From Bacteroidales bacterium UBA6248 (GTDB lineage Bacteria; Bacteroidota; Bacteroidia; Bacteroidales; Lentimicrobiaceae), in NCBI GenBank assembly GCA_002441345.1, contig DJVU01000052.1, positions 28,358 to 92,357 of the forward strand: a DNA stretch of 64,000 nucleotides, written 5' to 3'. Below, one piece after another: positions 1-7,760 of the stretch. Below the pieces are notes generated by a model. The model did no database searches and was not told where the DNA came from. It saw nothing but the letters and a program-made list of their open reading frames with translations. Position 1 is the first letter of the stretch, and each line of letters begins with the position of its first letter. A program made the position numbers and the translations under genes.

Positions 1-2
1 TG

Positions 3-3000
3 AGGGTGAACCTGGTTTTTAATTATCCCGTTGAACCTGCTCAGATACGCAGTTTTATCACCCTCAAATGCGGGGGTCAGTCACTTGCCTTTGACATTCT
101 CACTGCGGCTGCCGCCGAAGAAACCGAGCTGGCCGTTACTGTGCTTCCGGAATCCCTCTCGGGCAACGATCTGGAAATTACAGCCGCAAAAGGACTCCGT
201 TGCGTGGGATCCGACCGTCCGCTGCCGGAGTCACTGGTACTGGCTCTCTCCATACCTCCCCGCGATCGCCTGGAAATTGCCGAAGCAAGAGGTACTTACG
301 AAGAAGGTACCGGTATAATTACGGTGTATACATCTCAGCCTGTACGTCATGAGTCACTTAAAGCCTGCGTTCAGCTCAACCCCTACCTGCCTTTTGAGGT
401 TTCGGCAGCAGGCAACGGTTTCAGGATACAGGGCGATTTTTCGGAAGGCACCATTTATACCCTTAGCGTTTCCGGGAAGCTCAAAGGCGTTTTCGGCCCG
501 GAACTGGGCAACGATTTTACACAGCAGGTTACCTTCGGCCCGCTTAAACCTTACCTTGCCTTTACAGAACAGAACAGCTTCTACCTTACCCCTCAGGGAG
601 CACGCAATCTGGGGCTTCAGATCATCAATATACCGCGAATAAAAGTTACCGTATTCCGGGTGTTCGAAAACAACATTCAGCACTACCTGCGGTCCGGAAA
701 GGAGTGGGACTGGCATTACCAGGACGACAGCTATTACGAAAGCTATTCCTATCCCATGGACGAGAACGCAGGGATGGTGATTTCATCGCGCGAATACGAA
801 ACGAAGTCTCTTCCCCGGAAGGGCAACTTCCGCCTGCTGAACCTCAGCCCGTCCGATCTGGAGGTGACTTCCGCCCGTAAGGGGATTTATCTGATACGGG
901 CTGCTTCCGCAGATAAGCCCTGGCTTGGCGACACACAGCTGGTTTCGGTATCCGATATAGGTTTGATCGTCAGGCAGGGTACCGATGAGATATTCGTTGC
1001 GGCCCGCAGCATTGCGACAGCCCTGCCGCTGCCGGGCGTAGAATTGCGGTTTATCAGCCGCAACAATCAGGAAATCCAGACACTCACCACCGGAAGCGAC
1101 GGAACTGCCGTGCTCCGGAATGTAAAACAGCTGGCAGAAGGTTTTGCCCTCTCTATGATCTCTGCCCGCAAGGCCGATGATTTCAACGTTTTGCTTTTCG
1201 ATCGCTCGGAAGTGGAAACCAGCCGGTTCGACGTTGCCGGCAAGCGCACTGCCGGACTCAACTACGACGTTTTTATGTATGGCGACCGAACCTTGTACCG
1301 GCCCGGCGATTCCGTTTACGTTAATGCCATTGTGCGTACCCATTCCTGGGAAACTGTGGATGGCCTTCCCGTAAAGTTCAGGGTAATTGCACCCGATGGA
1401 AGGGATTTCCTGTTGCGAAGGACGTTGCTCGGTAACAACGGCTCAGCACAAATCGATTTTAAGCTGCCCGTTTCTTCCCTTACCGGAGGATATACCATTG
1501 AACTGCTGGCTTCAAACGATGTGCTGATGGGAAGTTACAGGATACGGGCCGAAGACTTTATGCCCGACCGTATTCGGGTGGATGTTTCTACGGGGAAAAA
1601 AGTGTTCAGACCGGGAGAATCGCTGGAGGCTTCCATTGCTGCAACCAACCTGTTCGGACCTCCGGCAGCCGGTCGCAAAGTTGAAAACGAACTCCGCATC
1701 AGCCGCTACTCCTTCCGTCCTCAGCGATATTCCGATTATAACTTCGGAATTACCACGAAATCGGAACCTGTACTCGGAAGTCAGGTTGCAGAAGGGATTA
1801 CGGATGCTGATGGAAAATTTGTTCAGCGATTTGAGCTTCCCGGTATAAAAGGTGCGGGTATCCTTGAGGGCGGACTTTACACCACTGTGTTTGATGAAAC
1901 CGGAAGGCCGGTAAACCGCTTTGCGAATTTTCAGATTCTGACCCAGGATTACATGCTTGGAATTCGTGAGCTGCCCGGCTGGGTTGGAATACAGAAGCCG
2001 CTGGATATTAGCCTTGTCGCACTGGGGCCGGATGAGAAAACGGTAACTGGCCGTGCCCGCGTGGAGGTTGTGCGCATCGATTGGGAAACGGTTCTTGAGC
2101 GGAATTACGGACAAACGGCCTACAGGTCGCAGCGACGCGAAAAAGTGGTGTTTTCGCGCGAAATAAGTGTGCCGGCAGCGGGTGCGGTAATTCCCTACTC
2201 ACCTCCATCGGCCGGCGAATATCAGGTGCGTGTCAGCCTTCCCGGAAATCCGGCATGGGTGGCTTCAACCTTCTATGCATGGAGCGCTGGCAACACGGGT
2301 AGTCCGGGCTTTTACGTTAACAGAGACGGAGAGGTAGGCATCGAAACCGATCGTGCCGGATACCAGCCGGGCGATGTGGCGGCCATACTTTTCAAGGCAC
2401 CGTTCGACGGAGAGCTTCTGGTAACCGTGGAGCAGGACAGGGTGCTGGAACATCACAGCCTGAAGGTGGTAAACGGAGGGGCAGCGCTCAGGCTGAAAAT
2501 TGGCGGGCAGCACATGCCCAATGCCTATATTGGTGCAACACTCATCCGCCGTACCGATGGTTCCGGTATGCCGCTTACGGTGGCACACGGCTATAAAAGC
2601 ATTGCAGTAACCCAGTCTGAACGAAAACTGGATGTTGCTGTTCAGGCACCGGAAAAGAGCCGTTCCGGCGTAAGGCAGACCATAAAAGTTAAAACCCGCC
2701 CGCATGCCGGTGTTACAATTGCAGTGGTCGACGAAGGCATCCTGCAGGTGAATGCTCAGCCATCGCCCGACCCTTTCGCGCATTTTTACGGGAAGCGGGC
2801 ACTTGAGGTCACACCCTATGACCTTTTCGATGAACTCTATCCCGAATTGCTGCAAGGCAGCTCTTCCACGGGGGGCGACCGGGCGTTTGACCTGATGCGC
2901 AGGCTGAATCCCCTGACGGCAAAACGGGTGGAGCTGCTGTCGCGCTGGAGCGGCGTACGTAAAGCCAATGCCTCCGGTGAAGCCACATTCGAGGTTTCCA

Positions 3001-4955
3001 TACCGGCATTTTCAGGTTCGGTACGGATTATGGCAGTTGCCTGGAAAGACAATCAGTTCGGTGCTGCCTCACGCAACCTTACCATTGCCGACCCCCTGGT
3101 GATAAGCACATCCCTGCCCCGTTTTCTGAGTCCGGGCGACGAAGCCAACGTTGTGGTAAGCTTGTCGAATACCACCGGCAAAGCGATGAAGGTTAAGCCT
3201 TCGGTGTCGGTAACAGGACCCGTGGAAGCCGGATCGTTTGAAAGCCATTCATTGGAAATTCCTGCCGGAGCCGAAGTACAGGCTATCTTCCCGCTAAGGG
3301 CGAAAAAAGAGACCGGTATTGCACACATTACAGTGAATATGGCCGGGCAGTCCGAAACATTCAGAGAGAAAACCGGGATTGGCGTTCGTCCCGCTTCGGG
3401 ACTTGTAAAACAGGCTGAGGCAGTTACGATTGCAGGCGGCGGAAAGCGAACGTTTAAAGCACCTTCAGGATTTCTTCAGGGTACGGTGCAGTCGAAACTG
3501 CTGCTCACGCAAAATCCTGCCGGACAGTTTGCTCGCGACCTTTCGGGATTGGTGAACTATCCCCACGGATGTCTGGAACAGACCATTTCGGCAGCCTTTC
3601 CCCAGCTTTACTATGCCGGACTTTCGGCCCTGCTGATGCAGGATGGAAAAGCCGGCCGGCAGGAGGTGAACGAAAACATAAGTCAGGCCATTCTGAAAAT
3701 TGCATCCCTGCAACAATACAACGGGGGCCTGGTTTCATGGCCATCGGGCGGCGAAATCGACTGGTGGAGTACGGCTTATGCGGGGCATTTTCTCACGGAA
3801 GCGTCGAAGGCAGGTTACGCCTCAAACCCTCAGGTTCTTAAAAATATACTTGGATATCTCACCGAAAAAGTGAAGCAGCGTCCGGAAACAGCCAGCTATT
3901 ATTCATCCGGAAACGGCGGCCCCTGGCAAAAGCGCATACAACCCGCCCGTGAAATATTCTATTCGCTGTATGTGCTGGCACTCAACGGAGAACGGCAGAT
4001 ACCGGTAATGAACTATTACAAGGCACGTCTGCAGGATCTGAGTTTCGACTCCCGTTACCTTCTGGCATGTACCTATGCGCTGGCAGGCGATATGCGCAAC
4101 TTCAGCCAGATACTTCCTGCTTCCTGGGATCAGCGTGAAGAGCCCCGGGCCATGAGCGGCGGCAGCTACAGTTCGCCCGTACGCGACAGAGCCATATCCC
4201 TTTACACGCTTGTAAGCATCGATCCGGAACATCTTCAGGTGCCGTTGCTTGCGCGTCAGCTCGGAGAGATGTTGTCGGGAGCCTCCTGGTTGTCGACACA
4301 GGAACGGGCATTCTCGCTTCTGGCACTGGGCAAACTTGCCGTTGCCGGCAACCCCGGGAATCTTACGGCCACCGTTAACGTGAGCGACGGAAAAACATCC
4401 CGCTTCAGCGGAGAAGACCTGATCCTGACAACGGATGGCAGGGATGCCACAGTGGCAACCACAGGAAGCGGAAACCTCTACGCATACTATGAAGTCAGTG
4501 GTATTCCGGCTTCAGGACCCCCACCCGATACCGACCGTGTGCTGCAGGTCAGGCGCAGACTGCTGAGCCGAGACGGCGATCCCGTAAATCCGGCCGGAAT
4601 AGCACAGCATGATCTGCTGGTTGTGGAGATAAGCCTGAGAACGACCGATAATACAAGCATTGAAAACGTAGTGGTTACCGATCTGCTCCCGGCCTGCTTT
4701 GAGGTGGAAAACACACGCCTTACCGAAGACAGAAGACCGGTATGGATTAAGGAATCTACTGCGCCTGATTACATTGATGTTCGTGACGACCGTGTGAATC
4801 TTTTTACAACAGCCGGAGGGAGTGTCTCGAGGTTTTATTATCTGGTAAGGGCTACCGGCAGGGGTACGTTCGTGCATGGTCCTGTAAGCGCCGAAGCCAT
4901 GTATAACGGGCAGTATTATTCCACAAGCGGAGCTTCAACGATAAAAGTAAGATAA
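3..4955 (+). CDS. Alpha-2-macroglobulin family protein, 5' end cut by window edge
   Basis: About 1650 residues are visible and the frame is open to the left edge, so the signal peptide and first domains are probably missing; the GTG at position 6 is only the first possible start in the window. The thioester motif CLEQ is intact (Cys about residue 1189 counting from position 6, context YPHGCLEQ). In this family that motif traps proteases covalently after bait cleavage. Long runs of beta-rich macroglobulin-type domains precede it and an alpha-helical thioester domain follows. Bacterial members are envelope protease traps thought to protect the periplasm or cell surface. A PbpC gene, the usual neighbour in proteobacteria, is not visible downstream; a HEXXH membrane protein follows after only 6 bases, suggesting one transcript. 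Family assignment is firm; localisation is inferred because the N-terminus is not in view. Confidence 0.9.
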   Translation, partial: RVNLVFNYPVEPAQIRSFITLKCGGQSLAFDILTAAAAEETELAVTVLPESLSGNDLEITAAKGLRCVGSDRPLPESLVLALSIPPRDRLEIAEARGTYEEGTGIITVYTSQPVRHESLKACVQLNPYLPFEVSAAGNGFRIQGDFSEGTIYTLSVSGKLKGVFGPELGNDFTQQVTFGPLKPYLAFTEQNSFYLTPQGARNLGLQIINIPRIKVTVFRVFENNIQHYLRSGKEWDWHYQDDSYYESYSYPMDENAGMVISSREYETKSLPRKGNFRLLNLSPSDLEVTSARKGIYLIRAASADKPWLGDTQLVSVSDIGLIVRQGTDEIFVAARSIATALPLPGVELRFISRNNQEIQTLTTGSDGTAVLRNVKQLAEGFALSMISARKADDFNVLLFDRSEVETSRFDVAGKRTAGLNYDVFMYGDRTLYRPGDSVYVNAIVRTHSWETVDGLPVKFRVIAPDGRDFLLRRTLLGNNGSAQIDFKLPVSSLTGGYTIELLASNDVLMGSYRIRAEDFMPDRIRVDVSTGKKVFRPGESLEASIAATNLFGPPAAGRKVENELRISRYSFRPQRYSDYNFGITTKSEPVLGSQVAEGITDADGKFVQRFELPGIKGAGILEGGLYTTVFDETGRPVNRFANFQILTQDYMLGIRELPGWVGIQKPLDISLVALGPDEKTVTGRARVEVVRIDWETVLERNYGQTAYRSQRREKVVFSREISVPAAGAVIPYSPPSAGEYQVRVSLPGNPAWVASTFYAWSAGNTGSPGFYVNRDGEVGIETDRAGYQPGDVAAILFKAPFDGELLVTVEQDRVLEHHSLKVVNGGAALRLKIGGQHMPNAYIGATLIRRTDGSGMPLTVAHGYKSIAVTQSERKLDVAVQAPEKSRSGVRQTIKVKTRPHAGVTIAVVDEGILQVNAQPSPDPFAHFYGKRALEVTPYDLFDELYPELLQGSSSTGGDRAFDLMRRLNPLTAKRVELLSRWSGVRKANASGEATFEVSIPAFSGSVRIMAVAWKDNQFGAASRNLTIADPLVISTSLPRFLSPGDEANVVVSLSNTTGKAMKVKPSVSVTGPVEAGSFESHSLEIPAGAEVQAIFPLRAKKETGIAHITVNMAGQSETFREKTGIGVRPASGLVKQAEAVTIAGGGKRTFKAPSGFLQGTVQSKLLLTQNPAGQFARDLSGLVNYPHGCLEQTISAAFPQLYYAGLSALLMQDGKAGRQEVNENISQAILKIASLQQYNGGLVSWPSGGEIDWWSTAYAGHFLTEASKAGYASNPQVLKNILGYLTEKVKQRPETASYYSSGNGGPWQKRIQPAREIFYSLYVLALNGERQIPVMNYYKARLQDLSFDSRYLLACTYALAGDMRNFSQILPASWDQREEPRAMSGGSYSSPVRDRAISLYTLVSIDPEHLQVPLLARQLGEMLSGASWLSTQERAFSLLALGKLAVAGNPGNLTATVNVSDGKTSRFSGEDLILTTDGRDATVATTGSGNLYAYYEVSGIPASGPPPDTDRVLQVRRRLLSRDGDPVNPAGIAQHDLLVVEISLRTTDNTSIENVVVTDLLPACFEVENTRLTEDRRPVWIKESTAPDYIDVRDDRVNLFTTAGGSVSRFYYLVRATGRGTFVHGPVSAEAMYNGQYYSTSGASTIKVR

Positions 4956-4961
4956 AAGACT

Positions 4962-6002
4962 ATGATTGTATTCGGAGCAATGAGTGAGGAGTTCAGCTAC
5001 TGGCTGGTTTTGTTCAGGCACAATCTGGCTTTGGTGCCGTGGTTGTGGTTTCTGGGATTCTGGATGGTGTATTTTTTAATTTTTGTACTGCTGCGGCGTA
5101 ACAGAAACGATGAAAAGAGCATCTGGCACCGGGATTCGCCTCTCTGGCAGGGGCTTGCAGCCGGACTGGTAACAGGAGCTGTCGGGGGCTTGTTTTACGC
5201 CCTGGCACCGCGCCTGACCATCGCCTGGCTGCTTCTGATCGTGATACCGGCCGTGGCAGGCATAATCGCCGGACTGCTGAAGCTGAAACGGAAAGGTGAC
5301 CGTTCGCTGTTCGATAACGCCTTATGCATTACCGAAGGCAATGTTCACATCAGCCCGGGACAGGGATTTTTAAACGGATCTCTGGAAGGGATTAGCAGGC
5401 AGATCTACGAGCAGCCCCAGACGCTGCTGGGTTACCTGATATCGCAGCTGCTGAACCTTGCCGGACTGGTCGAAACTTCGATGATCAGCGGAGGAGTGGT
5501 GCTTTCGCAGGGCAACATCCCTTTTGCCAGCGGAGTGTCGTTCGGATCGTTTATTCTTGCTGCAACGATGGGAAAGAAGCCTGCAGCCGGTTTTTTTCAC
5601 GCAGGCCGCCCTTCGCGTCAGGTAAAGCTGCTTCGTCATGAATATGGTCATTACCTGCAGAGCCGCGGAAGCGGGTGGATCTATCTCTTTAAATACGGCA
5701 TTCCCAGCGCCAGTATGTTTGTATGGACCGAAGCCGATGCCGAATACCGCTCCGACCGCCGGATGATGAAAGCTCACGGGATTACTCCGGCTTTCAGCAG
5801 CTACGATCAGGACTATAAATCCATCAGGCCGGGGGTGTGGGAGTACCTTTTGATGGCTTTTCTGATTATCGCCGGTGCAATAAAGGGCGGACTGGGCGGA
5901 AGCATCGGCGGCTGGCTGGTTGCGGCAGGAATAATTGCAGCCATTAATATGCGGACACGAAATATGCCGGCAACCGGGGAAAATATGTCGCCAGGCAAAT
6001 AA
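4962..6002 (+). CDS. Multi-pass membrane protein with HEXXH zinc-site motif
   Basis: 346 residues. Hydrophobic segments lie near residues 28-48, 66-105 and 295-330. A soluble stretch contains HEYGH (His226-Glu227-His230) in the context RHEYGHYLQSR, followed about 27 residues later by WTEADAEYR (Glu257, Glu261), which could supply a third zinc ligand. The arrangement is that of a zincin-type membrane metalloprotease, but I do not recognise a named family. A second in-frame ATG at 4980 is an alternative start. The gene begins 6 bases after the alpha-2-macroglobulin stop and is probably co-transcribed with it. A role in processing or balancing protease activity with that partner is only inference from position. 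It ends in a shared hairpin with the convergent rubrerythrin gene. Confidence 0.7.
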   Translation: MIVFGAMSEEFSYWLVLFRHNLALVPWLWFLGFWMVYFLIFVLLRRNRNDEKSIWHRDSPLWQGLAAGLVTGAVGGLFYALAPRLTIAWLLLIVIPAVAGIIAGLLKLKRKGDRSLFDNALCITEGNVHISPGQGFLNGSLEGISRQIYEQPQTLLGYLISQLLNLAGLVETSMISGGVVLSQGNIPFASGVSFGSFILAATMGKKPAAGFFHAGRPSRQVKLLRHEYGHYLQSRGSGWIYLFKYGIPSASMFVWTEADAEYRSDRRMMKAHGITPAFSSYDQDYKSIRPGVWEYLLMAFLIIAGAIKGGLGGSIGGWLVAAGIIAAINMRTRNMPATGENMSPGK

Positions 6003-6033
6003 AAAACGGAGGCCTTCCGTGAAGTGCCTCCGT
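6000..6033 (-). terminator. Rho-independent terminator of the rubrerythrin-like gene
   Basis: An 8-base-pair stem (6006-6013 with 6026-6033) is followed on the minus strand by six U. It lies just past the stop of the minus-strand gene and touches the stop codon of the convergent plus-strand gene. The plus strand has no U tract after the hairpin, so it works mainly for the minus strand. Confidence 0.75.
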
Positions 6034-6082
6034 CGAAACCGGTGAAAGAGTGCTGTTCAGCACAGCCCCGCTTTGTCTGATA

Positions 6083-6580
6083 TTAAAATGGCCAGAACTG
6101 ATTGTCGTACCAGATTTGCTCTTTCAGTTGCTCGTTGAGCTCGTGAAGGATTTTGTGATGCCCTTTTTCCCAGTCTGCCAGCCAGGAATAAAGCTCGCGT
6201 TCGTTTTCGTCTGCAGCTTCAGCGGCCTGTTTCGAATAAACATCTATGGCTTTGGTTTCCATGTCGATGGCTGCCGAAATGGCTGCTGCCTCGAAACTGG
6301 CGGCATTTATCTGCTTTTTAACATCTTCTGAAAGAATAAGGTTCACAATTCCTTCCTCAGGCTTGAGGTCGAGCCTGGCAAATTTCTTGTCTTTCGTGTA
6401 GCTGGCAAACTGCTTCGAAAGAAATTCAACGTGCATCTGTTCCTCATCGGCCATCATCTGAAAGATTTTACGCACCTCTTCGCTCGAAGATTGTTCCGCT
6501 ACTTTCTGATAAAATGCCTTCCCTCTCTTTTCAAGCAGTATGGCTGTCTTCAGGATTTCCGTGGATTTGTTCTTTTCCAT
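6083..6580 (-). CDS. Rubrerythrin-like ferritin-fold di-iron protein
   Basis: 165 residues, no signal peptide, so cytoplasmic. The sequence is a helical bundle with carboxylate/histidine motifs in the expected order: LEKRGKAFY near residue 17, DEEQMH near 46-51, METKAIDVY near 107 and WEKGHHKIL near 132. These resemble the paired ExxH iron ligands of erythrin-vacuolar-iron-transport and rubrerythrin domains. The C-terminal rubredoxin domain of classical rubrerythrin is absent. Family members reduce peroxide or handle iron in anaerobes, so an oxidative stress role is likely but inferred. It is a single-gene unit with a near-perfect promoter upstream and a terminator downstream. Confidence 0.8.
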   Translation of the reverse strand: MEKNKSTEILKTAILLEKRGKAFYQKVAEQSSSEEVRKIFQMMADEEQMHVEFLSKQFASYTKDKKFARLDLKPEEGIVNLILSEDVKKQINAASFEAAAISAAIDMETKAIDVYSKQAAEAADENERELYSWLADWEKGHHKILHELNEQLKEQIWYDNQFWPF

Positions 6581-6871
6581 GACTTATGGTTTTATGTACA
6601 GATTTCAGTTCTTCGATATTCTGTTACAAACCTACGTGAATTCGGCATAATTCGCAAGTGCGGTTCCAATTTTTTCCTTTTCTGCGACTGCCGGTTTCTC
6701 AATCCGGTCAGTCGTTACGTTTGCTGCAGGCCTGTTCATAAACTGCCTGGCCTGTCCTGTGCTGCTTCTCTGTTCATCCATTGTATCTAAGCAAAAGCAA
6801 AAATCAGCCTGAGCTGCCTTGCCTGTTGAAACCTTTTTCGGAAAAAAGAGACCGCTGCTGAAAAAACTTTA
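6581..6871. other. Intergenic region with no gene
   Basis: Between the divergent rubrerythrin-like gene and the corrinoid operon I see only the minus-strand promoter listed separately. No convincing open frame or RNA gene. Confidence 0.6.
6627..6656 (-). promoter_or_regulatory. Bacteroidota-type promoter of the rubrerythrin-like gene
   Basis: Read on the minus strand: TTG (6654-6656), 19 bases, then TAGGTTTG (6627-6634), an exact TAnnTTTG -7 element with the usual spacing. The predicted start near 6620 gives a leader of about 40 bases. Confidence 0.7.
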
Positions 6872-6879
6872 TACATTTG
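6872..6879 (+). promoter_or_regulatory. -7 element TACATTTG of the corrinoid operon
   Basis: Exact TAnnTTTG located just before the riboswitch, so transcription would start near 6885 and include the whole aptamer. No good TTG is found 19-20 bases upstream, so the promoter may be weak. Confidence 0.55.
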
Positions 6880-6885
6880 CAGAGC

Positions 6886-7042
6886 AATGGTTCCGGAAAC
6901 GGATAATAGGGAATGCCGTGCAAATCGGCTACAGTTCCCGCTGCTGTGAGCTCCTTGCAGGTTTCAACAGAATGCCACTGTCAATCCCAAAACCGACGGG
7001 AAGGCGTTGAAAACCGGAGTAAGTCAGAAGACCTGCCATTCG
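6886..7042 (+). promoter_or_regulatory. Cobalamin (adenosylcobalamin-type) riboswitch
   Basis: The conserved blocks of the cobalamin aptamer appear in order: AATAGGGAATGCCGTGCAAA near 6903, CAGTTCCCGCTGCTGTGA, then AATGCCACTG near 6971, CGGGAAGGCG near 6997, and the B12 box region AAGTCAGAAGACCTGCC at 7021-7037. It precedes a small membrane protein, btuB and a BtuG-like lipoprotein, the classic targets. A hairpin with a U-rich tail lies between it and the first start codon. Expected effect: repression when corrinoid is plentiful. Confidence 0.93.
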
Positions 7043-7085
7043 CTTTGGGGATTTTGCAGTTTACGGAGAATGGACTGCTGATCGG

Positions 7086-7135
7086 GTGATGCTCGTATTC
7101 TTTTTCAGCTCACCTGTTTTCTTCGCCTTTTCACG
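7086..7135 (+). terminator. Possible expression platform hairpin after the riboswitch
   Basis: GGTGATGCT near 7086 can pair with AGCTCACC near 7109, followed by a U-rich stretch (TGTTTTCTTCGCCTTTT). This could be a regulated terminator. The stem is imperfect, and many riboswitches of this phylum act on translation instead, so the call is tentative. Confidence 0.35.
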
Positions 7136-7182
7136 GCTGCAGAGTCCACCAGTAACTTTATTAAACGATTAACACTGCGACC

Positions 7183-7749
7183 ATGAAAAAACGTCCGTTG
7201 TACCTTACGCCAGTAGTTGTCACCGCTATCGTGCTTTTGCTTGCACTGAGCCGGCTGATACCGCATCCGTTCAACTTCTCTCCGCTGGGTGCTATGGCTC
7301 TGTTTGGAGGAGCACGTTACAGTAACCGCCTGGCAGCATATACCATTCCGCTCTTTGCCATGTGGGCAAGCGATCTGATATTAAACTACAGCTATTTCGG
7401 CGCCTTTACCCTTTTCTATCCGGGTGCCATATATACCTACGGCGCTTTTGCCCTGGTTGTGTTTGCCGGAAGCTACATCCGTAAAGCTGCGCCCCTCCGG
7501 CTGCTCGGTGCCGGACTTGCCGCCTCCCTGATCTTTTTTCTGGTTTCCAATTTCGGGGTATGGGCGTCGGGACTCATTTATCCTAAAACGGTCCCGGGGC
7601 TTACTGCCTGCTATGCTGCCGGTCTTCCATTCTTCAGAAATACTCTGGCAGGAGACCTGATTTACACCCTCACGATATTTTACGGCTGGGAAGCCATTGC
7701 CCGGTATTTCAGCCTTCCGTCAGCGGTTGCAGTCAGAAAATCCAGGTAA
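7183..7749 (+). CDS. DUF6580-like membrane protein, putative corrinoid-related transport component
   Basis: 188 residues with about five hydrophobic segments and the signature region PFNFSPLGAMALFGGA, followed by WASDLILNY and FYPGAIYTYGAF. This matches my memory of the DUF6580 family of Bacteroidota, which resembles substrate-binding S components of ECF transporters. It sits first after a cobalamin riboswitch and 11 bases before btuB, so an inner-membrane role in corrinoid or precursor uptake is likely. No ATPase or T component is encoded nearby. The family recognition is from memory and the substrate is inferred from context. Confidence 0.7.
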   Translation: MKKRPLYLTPVVVTAIVLLLALSRLIPHPFNFSPLGAMALFGGARYSNRLAAYTIPLFAMWASDLILNYSYFGAFTLFYPGAIYTYGAFALVVFAGSYIRKAAPLRLLGAGLAASLIFFLVSNFGVWASGLIYPKTVPGLTACYAAGLPFFRNTLAGDLIYTLTIFYGWEAIARYFSLPSAVAVRKSR

Positions 7750-7760
7750 CAGCTGCAGTT

